Made by a program: the position numbers and the translations under genes | Notes under the pieces: generated by a model | Told to the model about the DNA's origin: nothing | The model's input: only the letters and a program-made list of their open reading frames with translations | The model's database searches: none | In this document: positions 55,824-64,000 of the stretch, in pieces | Layout of the letters: every line of letters begins with the position of its first letter | How positions within the stretch are numbered: the first letter of the stretch is position 1 | NCBI RefSeq assembly: GCF_003298775.1 | Contig: NZ_QNTQ01000002.1 | Coordinates: forward strand, 1 to 64,000 | Direction of reading: 5' to 3' | DNA: 64,000 bases | Source: Rhodosalinus halophilus | GTDB taxonomy: Bacteria; Pseudomonadota; Alphaproteobacteria; Rhodobacterales; Rhodobacteraceae

Positions 55824-55871
55824 GCGCGCGGCCTGCTTGCCAGCGGCGCGGCGCTGGGCAAGGCTGGGGCC

Positions 55872-56417
55872 ATGCAGGAGACGTTCGCCGATCTCTCGCG
55901 CGTGCTGACCGAAAGCCGCGGCACGCTCGCCTCGCCGGGGACGCTGTCCTTCGCCGAGGCGGCGCTGCGCATGGGCGCGGCACTGCTCTTCGGCGGGCTG
56001 ATGGGATGGGAGCGCGAATACCACGACAAGGCGGCGGGCCTGCGCACCCACATGATGATCTCGCTCGCCGCCTGCCTCTTCACGCTGGTGGCCTTCGACC
56101 TGATGACGCTGGACGGCATGGCGGAGGAGAACCTGCGCTTCGATCCCATCCGCCTTGTCGAGGCGGTCACGGCCGGCGTGGCCTTCCTTGCCGCGGGCAT
56201 GATCATCCTGCGCGGCGATCGGGTGCGGGGGCTGACGACCGGGGGCGGCATGTGGCTGGCCGGGGCGATCGGGCTGGCCTGCGGCGCGGGCAGCCTCGGC
56301 CTCGCCGCCATGGCGACGCTGGGCGCGCTCGTCGTGCTCTGGCTGCTGCGGCTGATCCCGCCGCCGGTGACGCGTCCGCACGACCCGGACGAGCGCGAGG
56401 ATGACCCATCCGGCTGA
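55872..56417 (+). CDS. MgtC/SapB family membrane protein
   Basis: A 181-residue membrane protein with the MgtC core GGLMGWEREYHDKAAGLRTHMM (conserved RE and GLRTH) and later GMIILRGDRVRGLTTGGGMW and AGAIGLACGAG. The large C-terminal domain of Salmonella MgtC is missing, giving the short SapB/YhiD type. MgtC aids survival at low Mg or in acid by modulating ATP synthase; the short forms are not well understood. Divergent from the DMT gene. Confidence 0.9.
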   Translation: MQETFADLSRVLTESRGTLASPGTLSFAEAALRMGAALLFGGLMGWEREYHDKAAGLRTHMMISLAACLFTLVAFDLMTLDGMAEENLRFDPIRLVEAVTAGVAFLAAGMIILRGDRVRGLTTGGGMWLAGAIGLACGAGSLGLAAMATLGALVVLWLLRLIPPPVTRPHDPDEREDDPSG

Positions 56418-56504
56418 GACGCGCCGGCTTCGATGGGCCCTGATGGTTGCGCGGAGCCCACACGCGCCGCGCAGCGCGGCGGGCACGCCCGCGGGGCCTC
56501 GGGG

Positions 56505-57824
56505 TCATGCAGCGCGCTCGAGGCCCGTGAGCGCCGCCGCGAACTCCTCGGGGTCGAAGGGGGCGAGGTCGTCGATCTGCTCGCCCACGCCGATGGCGTG
56601 AATGGGCAGGCCGAAGCGGTCGGCCAGCGCCACCAGCACGCCGCCCTTGGCGGTGCCGTCGAGCTTGGTCATCACAAGCCCGGAGACATCGGCGATCTTC
56701 CGGAACACCTCGACCTGCGTGAGCGCGTTCTGCCCCGTCGTCGCGTCGAGCACCAGAAGCGTGTTGTGCGGCGCCTCCGGATCCTTCTTGCGGATCACGC
56801 GGACGATCTTGGCAAGCTCTTCCATCAGATCCTGCCGGTTCTGCAGGCGGCCCGCCGTGTCGATCAGCAGCAGGTCCGCCCCCTCGGCCTGCGCCTTCGT
56901 CATCGCGTCGAAGGCGAGGCTCGCCGGGTCCGAGCCCTCGGGCGCGGTCAGCACCGGCACGCCCGCGCGCTCGCCCCAGACCTGAAGCTGCTCGACCGCC
57001 GCGGCGCGAAAGGTGTCGCCGGCGGCGATCACCACCTTCTTGCCGGCCGCGCGGAACTGGCTGGCGAGCTTGCCGATGGTCGTGGTCTTGCCCGAGCCGT
57101 TGACGCCCACCACCAGCACGACCTGCGGCCGCTTCGGATAGAGCGGCAGAGGCCTGGCCACCGGCTCGAGCACGCGCGCGATCTCGGCCGCGAGCAGGCG
57201 CTTGATCTCCTCCACCGAGAGCTTCCGGCCCAGCCGCCCCTCGGCCATGTTCGAGGTGACCCGAAGCGCCGTGTCCACCCCCATGTCGGCGGCGATCAGC
57301 AGCTCTTCGAGGCTTTCGAGCATGTCATCGTCGAGCGTGCGCCGCATGACGGGCTTCGCCTCGCGCCGGCCGAAGAGACGGCCCAGCATGCCACGGCTCT
57401 CCTGCGGCGGCAGTTCGTCGGGCGCGTCGCCCGGGATCTCGACGGGCTGCGGGCCCGGCGCCGGGTCCGAAGGCTGCGGCCGTCCCGGCGGTGGCGTGAC
57501 GGGTTCGGGATCCGTCGGCTGCGGCTGCTCGGGCGGCTGCTGCGGCCCCGGCTCCGGCACCTCCGGCGGCTGCTCGGGCTCCCGCTCGGGTTCGGGTTCG
57601 GGGACCGGCGCTGGCTCAGGCTCGCGCTCGGGCTCCGGTTCGCGCCGGGGTACGGGCTGCGGCTCGGGCTCGGGTTGCGGCTCCGGCTCCTGGGGATGCT
57701 CCGGCTCGCGCTCGGGCTCGCCGGGCTCGACGGCGCCGCCGTCCTCGACGATGGCCTCGAGCCCCTCGTCGAGCTTCGAGGAGGACTTGAAAAGCCGGTC
57801 CTTCAGCTTGGAAAAGAACGCCAT
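56505..57824 (-). CDS. ftsY: Signal recognition particle receptor FtsY
   Basis: A 439-residue SRP receptor GTPase that docks ribosomes translating membrane proteins. After the membrane-targeting N-terminus (MAFFSKLKDRLFKSSSKLDE) there is a 110-residue proline/glutamate repeat stretch (about 32-141), then the NG domain: GVNGSGKTTTIGKLA (G1), GDTFRAAAVEQL, LLIDTAGRLQN (G3) and MTKLDGTAKGGV (G4). The C-terminus GVGEQIDDLAPFDPEEF is standard. In E. coli the matching A domain is acidic but not Pro-rich. The start is at 57824. Confidence 0.96.
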   Translation of the reverse strand: MAFFSKLKDRLFKSSSKLDEGLEAIVEDGGAVEPGEPEREPEHPQEPEPQPEPEPQPVPRREPEPEREPEPAPVPEPEPEREPEQPPEVPEPGPQQPPEQPQPTDPEPVTPPPGRPQPSDPAPGPQPVEIPGDAPDELPPQESRGMLGRLFGRREAKPVMRRTLDDDMLESLEELLIAADMGVDTALRVTSNMAEGRLGRKLSVEEIKRLLAAEIARVLEPVARPLPLYPKRPQVVLVVGVNGSGKTTTIGKLASQFRAAGKKVVIAAGDTFRAAAVEQLQVWGERAGVPVLTAPEGSDPASLAFDAMTKAQAEGADLLLIDTAGRLQNRQDLMEELAKIVRVIRKKDPEAPHNTLLVLDATTGQNALTQVEVFRKIADVSGLVMTKLDGTAKGGVLVALADRFGLPIHAIGVGEQIDDLAPFDPEEFAAALTGLERAA

Positions 57825-57944
57825 GACGGATCTCCGACGGTTTCGTCTCAGGTAAACCCTGCCGTGCCGGGATGGAAGGGCACGCCCCGCCCTGATGTTT
57901 CCGCAATTCCGTGCTAGCGAGTCGCCTGTTCGACGAGTTCGCCC

Positions 57945-59000
57945 ATGGTCCGTTTCGCCCTCGCCACCCTCGCGCCCGCCCTGATGCTCGCCCTCGCCGT
58001 GCTGGCCGGCGGCATGTGGGGGGCACTCGCCCTGCTCTGGATGACGGTGCTGACCTTCGCCCTCGACCGTATCAGCGGCCAGTCCGCCCCGGCGGGCGGG
58101 GGCCACGGGCGCTGGCTGACCGTCACGCTCGGGCTCGTGCATCTTGCGCTGTGGCCGCTCGCCGTTTGGGGCATCGGCGGCCCGAGCGGGCTGTCCGCGC
58201 TCGAACGCGGCGTGGCCTTCTTCGGCTTCGGAGTGTTCTTCGGGCAGGTGTCGAACTCGGTCGCGCACGAGCTGATTCACGCCGCCGCGCGGCCGCTCCG
58301 CCGGCTGGGCGCGACGATCTACGTCTCGCTGCTCTTCGGGCATCACGTCTCGGCCCACAGGCTGGTGCATCACGTCCATGTCGCCACCGCGCGCGACCCG
58401 AACTCGGCGCCCTTCGGCATGAGCTACTGGGCCTTCCTGCCCCGCGCCTGGTGGGGCAGCTTCCGCGAGGGATGGCGCGCGGAGGAAGCGATGCGCGCCC
58501 GCCGGACCGGCCCGCGCGGACTGCACCCCTATGCCGTGTGGCTGGCGGGGGGCGCGGCTGCGGCGGCGCTCGCGGCGCTGATCGCCGGGCCGGGCGGGCT
58601 CGCCGCCCTGGCGGGCCTCGCCGCCTATGCGCAGGCGCAGCTCCTGCTCTCCGACTACGTGCAGCACTACGGCCTGCGCCGGCGGGCGGGCGCGGACGGG
58701 CGGGCGGAGCCGGCCGGCCCGCAGCACGCCTGGAACGCGCCGCACCGGCAATCGGCGGCGATGATGCTCAACGCTCCGCGCCATTCCGACCATCACGCGC
58801 ACCCCGGCCGGCCCTGGCCGGAGCTCGCGCTCGACGCGGGCATGCCGGTGCTGCCCCAGAGCCTGCCTGTGATGGCGACCATCGCGCTCTGGCCGCCGGC
58901 CTGGCGCGCGCTCATGGATCGTCGCGTGGCGCGGGTGATGGGGCGGGCGCCTCGGGGCGGCGACGCGCCGGGGCGCCGCAGCGCGGCGGAAACCGCTTAA
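57945..59000 (+). CDS. AlkB-type membrane di-iron hydroxylase / fatty-acid desaturase family
   Basis: A 351-residue integral membrane enzyme. Its histidine boxes are HELIHAA (about 108-114), HRLVHHVHVATARDP (about 138-152) and HSDHHAHP near residue 285, with DYVQHYG between, the set used by alkane 1-monooxygenases to bind two irons. Four to six hydrophobic helices flank them. Hydroxylation of an alkane or fatty chain is the family activity, but related alphaproteobacterial proteins have other or unknown substrates, and no rubredoxin gene is adjacent. Confidence 0.85.
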   Translation: MVRFALATLAPALMLALAVLAGGMWGALALLWMTVLTFALDRISGQSAPAGGGHGRWLTVTLGLVHLALWPLAVWGIGGPSGLSALERGVAFFGFGVFFGQVSNSVAHELIHAAARPLRRLGATIYVSLLFGHHVSAHRLVHHVHVATARDPNSAPFGMSYWAFLPRAWWGSFREGWRAEEAMRARRTGPRGLHPYAVWLAGGAAAAALAALIAGPGGLAALAGLAAYAQAQLLLSDYVQHYGLRRRAGADGRAEPAGPQHAWNAPHRQSAAMMLNAPRHSDHHAHPGRPWPELALDAGMPVLPQSLPVMATIALWPPAWRALMDRRVARVMGRAPRGGDAPGRRSAAETA

Positions 59001-59032
59001 CCCGGGCCCGCGCCTCTGGCAAGGTGCCGGGC

Positions 59033-59431
59033 ATGAGACGCCTTTTCCTCGCCGCAGCCCTCGCCCTCGTGTCCACGCCGCTCGCCGCGCTCGAGCAGCT
59101 CACCGCCGAGGAGTTCGACGCCTACACACGCGGCAAGACGCTCTACTACGGGCAGAACGGTCAGCCCTACGGGGTCGAGGAATACCGCGAGAACCGCGAG
59201 GTGACCTGGTCCTTTCTCGACGGGCGCTGCATCGACGGCTACTGGTACGAGGACGCCCGCGGGATGATCTGCTTCGAATACGAGGACGATATCGGCCCGC
59301 AGTGCTGGCGCTTCTTCCGCGGCCCCGAGGGGCTGACCGCGATCTTCGAGGACGAAAGCAGCGTGCCGCTCTACGAGGCGGCGGAGGGCGAGGAACCGAT
59401 GCAGTGCCTCGGACCCGAAGTCGGCGTATGA
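59033..59431 (+). CDS. Small secreted protein of unknown function
   Basis: A 132-residue protein with a signal peptide (MRRLFLAAALALVSTPLAA) and a compact acidic mature part rich in aromatic residues, holding LTAEEFDAYTRGKTLYYG, QPYGVEEYRENREVTW and four cysteines (CIDGYWYE, MICFEY, QCWRFF, QCLG) that may form two disulfides. No family is recognised beyond general resemblance to uncharacterised Rhodobacterales periplasmic proteins. It lies between the AlkB-like gene and the META gene, in the same direction. Confidence 0.75.
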   Translation: MRRLFLAAALALVSTPLAALEQLTAEEFDAYTRGKTLYYGQNGQPYGVEEYRENREVTWSFLDGRCIDGYWYEDARGMICFEYEDDIGPQCWRFFRGPEGLTAIFEDESSVPLYEAAEGEEPMQCLGPEVGV

Positions 59432-59492
59432 TGCCCTCGTCCAGACAGTTTACGGGATTCGGTTTCCAGTTCCATCAGGGAGGTTCACGATC

Positions 59493-60710
59493 ATGGTCCC
59501 GTTCCGTGCCGCGCTGGCGGCACTCGCGCTGAGCGCGGGCGCCTTGCCTGCCGCTGCGCAGGAGAGTCGCACCGTCGAGGGCAGCCTGACCTATCTGGCG
59601 CGCATCGCGCTGCCGCCCTCGGCGGAAATGGTCCTCGAGGCGGTCGCGGTGAACGGCGAGAGCCTCGCGCTTTTCCGCCGGCCCACCGAGGGCGCGCAGG
59701 TGCCGCTCGCCTTCTCCTTCGAGCTGCCCCGCGGCGAGGCGGCGGAAGTCCACGCGGCGATCCTGCATGGCGGGCGCACCGAATGGGCCGCCCTGCCGGT
59801 GCCGGTCACGCCCGCGGCAGGGGTGGCCGATCTGGGCGAGATCAAGCTGTTCCGCTACCGCCCCGTGGGCTTCGACACCACGATGCTCTGCGGCGACAGG
59901 CGCATCCGCCTGGCCTTCGACGGCGCGCGGGCGCTGCTGGACACGCGGCAGGGGGGGATCGAGCTGGCGCAGGTGCCTGCGGCCTCGGGCGCGCGCTACG
60001 AGGCTGCGGAGCGCTCCGCGATGGTCTGGACGAAGGGCGCGACCGCGATGGTCGAGATCGACGGCGACACGCTGCCCGAATGCGTGGTCGTGCCGCCCGT
60101 GGGCGCGCCGGCCTGGACCGCCACGGGGCACGCGCCGGGCTGGACGCTGGAGGTCTCGGGCGCGCAGATGCTGCTCGACCGGCGCGGCGAGGCGCCGGTG
60201 CAGGCGGCGCTGCCCGACGCGGCGATCGAGGAAGGCGGCTTCACCTATGCGGCCGAGGCGATGGATCTGCGTGTCGTGCCGGCGATCTGCCGCGATTCCG
60301 CGACCGGCCGGCCGCATCCCGAGCGCGTGCGCGTGACGCTCGACGGTGCGACGCTCGAGGGCTGCGGCGGCGATCCGATGGCGTTGCTGTCGGGTGGCGA
60401 GTGGGTCGTCGAGGACATGGGCGAGTCCGGCGTGATCGACAACGCGCGCAGCTACATCGTCTTCGCCCGCGACGGCGCGATCACCGGCTCGGGCGGCTGC
60501 AACCGCTTCACGGGACGCATGGCGCTGACCGGCGAAGCTGCGCGCATCGGGCCGGTGGCGGCGACCATGATGGCCTGCCCCGAGGCCGTGATGCGGCAGG
60601 AGCGCATGTTCTTCGGCGTGCTGGAGGCGATGGACGCCTGGGACGTCGATGCGACGGGCGCGCTGCGGCTGATGGCGAACGACGCGCCGCTCGCGCTTCT
60701 GCGGCGCTGA
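59493..60710 (+). CDS. Multi-domain periplasmic protein: YbaY-like, MliC-like, COG3650-like and META domains
   Basis: A 405-residue exported protein. After a signal peptide (1-22) come a YbaY-like domain (26-120, GSLTYLARIALPPSAEMVLE), an MliC-type lysozyme-inhibitor-like domain (126-200, CGDRRIRLAFDG to LPECV), a COG3650-like stretch (203-295, two cysteines) and a META/HslJ domain (298-403, WVVEDMG, SGGCNRFTG, TMMACPEAVMRQE). Each is usually a separate small envelope protein. A role in envelope stress or lysozyme defence is inferred. AGGGAGG precedes the start. Confidence 0.82.
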   Translation: MVPFRAALAALALSAGALPAAAQESRTVEGSLTYLARIALPPSAEMVLEAVAVNGESLALFRRPTEGAQVPLAFSFELPRGEAAEVHAAILHGGRTEWAALPVPVTPAAGVADLGEIKLFRYRPVGFDTTMLCGDRRIRLAFDGARALLDTRQGGIELAQVPAASGARYEAAERSAMVWTKGATAMVEIDGDTLPECVVVPPVGAPAWTATGHAPGWTLEVSGAQMLLDRRGEAPVQAALPDAAIEEGGFTYAAEAMDLRVVPAICRDSATGRPHPERVRVTLDGATLEGCGGDPMALLSGGEWVVEDMGESGVIDNARSYIVFARDGAITGSGGCNRFTGRMALTGEAARIGPVAATMMACPEAVMRQERMFFGVLEAMDAWDVDATGALRLMANDAPLALLRR

Positions 60711-60712
60711 GG

Positions 60713-60813
60713 GGCGCTCGTCGCCCCTGCCGGGGCTCCTCGCGTAATGGAGGGCCCCAGCCGCGGCGCGCCGGTGCCAGCGACGAGGGCCCGCAAGGGC
60801 CCCGAGGAGCGGC
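60713..60813. repeat. GNRA-hairpin repeat, locus iv (between convergent genes)
   Basis: Two hairpins lie between the ends of the META gene and xseA: GCCCC-TGCC-GGGGC (60723-60736), flanked by CTCGTC and CTCCTCG, and GGGCCC-GCAA-GGGCCC (60787-60802), flanked by CGACGA and CGAGGAG. They read as mirrored units of the same family as loci i-iii. The intervening 50 bases hold nothing recognised. Confidence 0.65.
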
Positions 60814-62361
60814 TCAGAAGAGCGTGCCCTGCTCCGGCGGGGGGGCGCCGTCGCCGGGCTTGCGCGGCCGGCCGCCCACCGCGAGCCGCCCGTCGGCGAA
60901 CTCGATCTCCAGCGCGCGCGCCTGCGCCGCCTCTGCCTTGCGCGTGACGACCACGCCGTCGCCGCGCACCACGGCGTAGCCGCGCTTGAGCGTCGCGGTG
61001 TAGCCCAGCGTCTCGCGCAGGCGATCGGCGCTCTCGAGCCGGCGGCGCTGCGCCTCGACCTGGCGGGCGAAGGCCGTGTCGAGCCGCCCGCCCTGCTCGG
61101 CCAGCCGCTGCCTGCCGCGGGCGATCTCGCTCTCGATCGGGCGCAGGGTCAGCCGGTCGGCGCGGCGGGCGAGCGCCTCGCGCCCGGCCTCCACCCGCCG
61201 CGAAAGCGCCGGGGCGAGGCGCGGACCGCAGGTCTCGAGCCGCCGCCGCTCGCCCGCCAGCGCGCGTGCGAGCAGACCGGGCCGCAGGCTGCCCCCCGCC
61301 TCCGACAGCGCCACGCGCCGCGCTTGCACGCCGGCGCGGAGCGCGGCGGGCAGCCGGTCGGCCAGCGAATCGAGCCGCTGGCGCGGCCATTCCACGAGGG
61401 TCTCGGGCCGCGGCAGCCCGCGCGCCAGATCGCGCAGCCGCTCGCCGCGCCGCGCCATAGCGGCCGAGACGGCATGGGTGAGCCGCCCGCCCTGTCCATC
61501 GAGCCAGGACAGCAGGTCGAGTCGGACCGGCACGGCCAGCTCGGCCGCGGCCGTGGGCGTGGGCGCGCGCCGGTCGGCGACGAAGTCGATCAGCGTCGTG
61601 TCGGTTTCGTGCCCCACCGCCGAGACCAGCGGGATCGCGCTCTCGGCCGCGGCGCGGGCGACGATCTCCTCGTTGAAGCCCCAGAGATCCTCGATCGAAC
61701 CGCCGCCGCGCGCGACGATCAGCAGATCCGGGCGCGGAATCGCGCCGCCCCTGGGCAAGGCGTTGAACCCGCGGATGGCGTTGGCGACCTCGGGGGCGCA
61801 GCGCTCGCCCTGCACCGCGACCGGCCAGATCAGGACGCGGCGCGGGAAACGGTCGCGCAGGCGGTGCAGGATGTCGCGGATCACCGCGCCGGAGGGCGAG
61901 GTCACGACGCCGATCACCTCGGGCAGATAGGGCAGCGGCCGCTTGCGCGCCGCGTCGAAGAGTCCCTCCGCCGCCAGCGCCTTCTTGCGCTGCTCCAGCA
62001 GCGCCATCAGGGCGCCCTGCCCCGCGGGTCTCAGATCCTCGATGATGAGCTGATAGCGGGACTGCCCCGGAAAGGTGGTCAGCCGGCCCGTCGCCACGAC
62101 CTCGAGCCCCTCTTCGGGCTGGGTCTGAAGGCGCGCGGCCGTGCCCTTCCAGATCACGCCCGAGAGCACGGCGCGTTCGTCCTTGAGGTCGAGATAGACA
62201 TGCCCCGACCGCGGCCGCGAGACGCGGCCCAGCTCGCCGCGCACCCGGACATGCGGGAACTCGCCTTCAACGACGCGCTTCACCGCGCCGGAAATCTCCG
62301 AGACGGTGTATTCGGGCGCATTGCCTCCGGCCGCGCCGGAGTCCTCGATCAGATCGGCCAT
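60814..62361 (-). CDS. xseA: Exodeoxyribonuclease VII large subunit
   Basis: A 515-residue DNA-binding and catalytic subunit of ExoVII, which degrades single-stranded DNA with XseB. The N-terminal OB-fold (about 20-115, [22 protein letters not shown]) is followed by the catalytic domain with [31 protein letters not shown] and [14 protein letters not shown], then a long coiled-coil of Arg-rich repeats and a final beta tail ([13 protein letters not shown]). xseB is not in this window. It is transcribed away from purD, with a DJ-1 gene between. Confidence 0.96.
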   Translation of the reverse strand: MADLIEDSGAAGGNAPEYTVSEISGAVKRVVEGEFPHVRVRGELGRVSRPRSGHVYLDLKDERAVLSGVIWKGTAARLQTQPEEGLEVVATGRLTTFPGQSRYQLIIEDLRPAGQGALMALLEQRKKALAAEGLFDAARKRPLPYLPEVIGVVTSPSGAVIRDILHRLRDRFPRRVLIWPVAVQGERCAPEVANAIRGFNALPRGGAIPRPDLLIVARGGGSIEDLWGFNEEIVARAAAESAIPLVSAVGHETDTTLIDFVADRRAPTPTAAAELAVPVRLDLLSWLDGQGGRLTHAVSAAMARRGERLRDLARGLPRPETLVEWPRQRLDSLADRLPAALRAGVQARRVALSEAGGSLRPGLLARALAGERRRLETCGPRLAPALSRRVEAGREALARRADRLTLRPIESEIARGRQRLAEQGGRLDTAFARQVEAQRRRLESADRLRETLGYTATLKRGYAVVRGDGVVVTRKAEAAQARALEIEFADGRLAVGGRPRKPGDGAPPPEQGTLF

Positions 62362-62471
62362 GGCGCGATCATGCCCCATCCGCCGGGCGAGGGAAAGCGC
62401 GGGTGACGTTTCGAAAAGGGTCAGCCCGGGCGGGCCTCGCCGCGCGGGGGCGGCGGCCCGACCCGGAGCGC

Positions 62472-63032
62472 TCAGGCGGCGCGCTTGTAGCTGCGGCCTT
62501 CCGCGAGCTCCTCGATGATCCGCTCCGAGAAGGCGGGCAGATCGTCGGGATTGCGGCTCGTCACGAGGCCCTCGTCGGCGACGACCTCCGCATCCTCCCA
62601 TTGCCCGCCGGCGTTCTCCACGTCGGTGCGAATCGAGGGGTAGGAGGTGAGCCTGCGCCCCGCGACCACATCCGCCTCGACCAGCATCCAGGGGCCGTGG
62701 CAGATCGCGGCCACGGGCTTGCCCGCGCGCCACATCTCGCGCACGAAGCGCACCGCCTCGGGCCTGGTGCGCAGGATGTCGGGGTTGATCTGGCCGCCGG
62801 GCAGGACCACCGCGTCGTAATCTGCCGGGTCGGCGAGCGAGAGGGGCCGATCCACCGGCACCGCGGTGCCCCAGTCGGTCTTTTTCCAGCCGGTGATGTC
62901 GTCGGTCTCGGGCGAGACGACATGCACCGTCGCGCCGGCCTGCGCCAGCGCCTCGCGCGGCTGTTCGAGCTCCGACTGCTCGAAACCGTGGGTTGCGAGA
63001 ATGGCGACCGTCTTGCCGTCGAGCCTGGCCAT
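62472..63032 (-). CDS. DJ-1/PfpI family protein (YhbO-like)
   Basis: A 186-residue protein of the type 1 glutamine amidotransferase-like fold. The nucleophile elbow is Cys111 in [13 protein letters not shown] with the partner His112, and a Glu in HGFEQSEL near the N-terminus completes the usual site. YhbO/PfpI proteins are stress-related (deglycase/glyoxalase-III or peptidase activities have been reported, with debate). GAAAGGAGGACG precedes the start. It is divergent from purD. Confidence 0.9.
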   Translation of the reverse strand: MARLDGKTVAILATHGFEQSELEQPREALAQAGATVHVVSPETDDITGWKKTDWGTAVPVDRPLSLADPADYDAVVLPGGQINPDILRTRPEAVRFVREMWRAGKPVAAICHGPWMLVEADVVAGRRLTSYPSIRTDVENAGGQWEDAEVVADEGLVTSRNPDDLPAFSERIIEELAEGRSYKRAA

Positions 63033-63163
63033 GGGCGTCCTCCTTTCCGGGGTGGGATGTGCGTCGCCCCATCAACCCGCACCCCCGCCGTCGCGTTCCC
63101 TCGCTTGCCTCGACGCGCACCGCTGCCTAAGACGCGCCGGAACGGCAGAGGGGACGCGGCGGC

Positions 63164-64000
63164 ATGAACATCCTCATTCTCGGCGGCGGTGGGCGCGAAC
63201 ATGCGCTGGCCTGGGCGGCGCTGCAGAACCCCAAGTGCGACAAGCTGATCGTCGCGCCGGGCAACGCGGGCATCGCCGAGATCGCCACCTGCGCGGCGCT
63301 CGATCCCTGCGACGCGCCGGCCGTGCTGTCGCTTTGCGAGGAGGAGGCGGTGGACCTCGTGATCGTGGGCCCCGAGGCGCCGCTCGCCGCCGGGGTGGCC
63401 GACCGGCTGCGCGAGGCGGGCTTCGCGGTCTTCGGCCCCTCTGCCGAGGCGGCGCGGCTCGAGGCCTCCAAGGCCTTCACGAAGGAGATCTGCGATGCCT
63501 GCGGCGCGCCGACGGCGGGCTGGGCACGGTTTTCGGACGCGCAGGCGGCCCGGGCGCACATCCGCGCGCAGGGCGCGCCGATCGTGGTCAAGGCCGACGG
63601 GCTCGCCGCCGGCAAGGGCGTGGTCGTCGCGGAGACCGTCGAGGAGGCCGAAGCGGCCGTCGCGGCGATGTTCGGCGGCGCGCACGGGACGGCCGGCGCC
63701 GCGGTGGTGATCGAAGAGTTCCTGCCCGGCGAGGAGGCGAGCTTCTTCGTGCTGGTCGACGGCGAGACCGTGCTGCCCATCGGCACGGCGCAGGATCACA
63801 AGCGCATCGGAGAGGGCGACACCGGCCCCAACACCGGCGGGATGGGCGCCTATTCGCCCGCGCCGGTGATGACGCCGGAGATCGAGGCACGCGCGCTCGA
63901 CGAGATCGTCCGCCCTGTCGTGGCCGAGATGGCCCGGCGGGGCACGCCCTATTCCGGCGTGCTCTACGCCGGCCTGATGATCGCGGATGGCGCGCCGCAG
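63164..64000 (+). CDS. purD: Phosphoribosylamine-glycine ligase (partial, 5' part)
   Basis: The first 279 residues of GARS, which joins glycine to phosphoribosylamine in purine synthesis; the rest lies beyond the window. The N-domain starts MNILILGGGGREHALAW, and the ATP-grasp domain has VVKADGLAAGKGVVVA, FLPGEEASFFVLVDG and DTGPNTGGMGAYSPAP. Expected length is about 420. The gene is intact as far as it can be read. It uses glycine, as do gcvP and glyQS in this window. Confidence 0.97.
   Translation, partial: MNILILGGGGREHALAWAALQNPKCDKLIVAPGNAGIAEIATCAALDPCDAPAVLSLCEEEAVDLVIVGPEAPLAAGVADRLREAGFAVFGPSAEAARLEASKAFTKEICDACGAPTAGWARFSDAQAARAHIRAQGAPIVVKADGLAAGKGVVVAETVEEAEAAVAAMFGGAHGTAGAAVVIEEFLPGEEASFFVLVDGETVLPIGTAQDHKRIGEGDTGPNTGGMGAYSPAPVMTPEIEARALDEIVRPVVAEMARRGTPYSGVLYAGLMIADGAPQ

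Overview
The window is very GC-rich chromosomal DNA from an alphaproteobacterium, most likely a member of the Rhodobacteraceae/Roseobacter group (Rhodobacterales). The evidence is the family-typical gene orders (glyQ and glyS with a DUF6446 gene and a PEP-utilising enzyme, tesA divergent from an ABC ATPase/permease pair, yqeY divergent from carA, glmM-folP-folB), an aa3-type ctaD followed by DUF2244, a SAM-II riboswitch before metZ, and Rhodobacterales-style GC-rich intergenic repeats. No prophage, transposase, CRISPR array or plasmid function was seen. Almost everything is housekeeping or ordinary metabolism, densely packed.

Layout. 1-3 kb: glutaryl-CoA dehydrogenase with its LysR regulator, then a cold-shock gene. 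3-8 kb: tesA and a YbbA/YbbP-type exporter, then an inositol-phosphatase family gene. 8-10.3 kb: a small oxidative module (MarR regulator, RutA-like flavin monooxygenase, nitroreductase-family flavoprotein). 10.4-15.1 kb: gcvTHP behind a tandem glycine riboswitch. 15-18.4 kb: an NsrR-like Rrf2 regulator with an FNR box, a ChaC/GGCT-fold gene, tRNA-Leu(GAG), lipB, and a luciferase-like oxidoreductase. 18.6-25.5 kb: ctaD, DUF2244, a glycosyltransferase-like gene, yqeY, carA, and a GT2 synthase with an N-terminal MshEN (c-di-GMP-type) domain. 25.6-33.7 kb: small regulators and enzymes, a UbiH-type hydroxylase, a class V aminotransferase, two overlapping Lrp genes divergent from ilvC, a 53-residue membrane protein and a zinc-ribbon methyltransferase. 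33.7-45.2 kb (all minus): glmM, folP, folB with a large extra domain, a SleB-type hydrolase, a PPDK-like protein, glyS, DUF6446, an FkbM methyltransferase and glyQ. 45.4-57.8 kb: a trypsin-fold protein that has lost its catalytic triad, trkH, folE2, metZ, GST, cupin, yciB, a DMT permease, mgtC and ftsY. 57.9-64 kb: an AlkB-type membrane hydroxylase, a multi-domain META protein, xseA, a DJ-1/PfpI protein and the start of purD.

Together, many genes meet at glycine and one-carbon metabolism: gcvTHP cleaves glycine onto folate, lipB supplies the lipoyl group of GcvH, folE2/folB/folP make the folate, glyQS and purD consume glycine, and metZ is controlled by the methyl-donor product SAM.

The most notable non-textbook signals are two families of structured intergenic repeats, both sitting at gene 3' ends. 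One has a paired-hairpin design with compensatory base changes. The other consists of GNRA-capped hairpins. Also notable are the MshEN-GT2 fusion, the dead protease, the PPDK-like protein with altered ATP-site residues, the extended FolB, and a coding-like 42-codon stretch in frame after the glyS stop.
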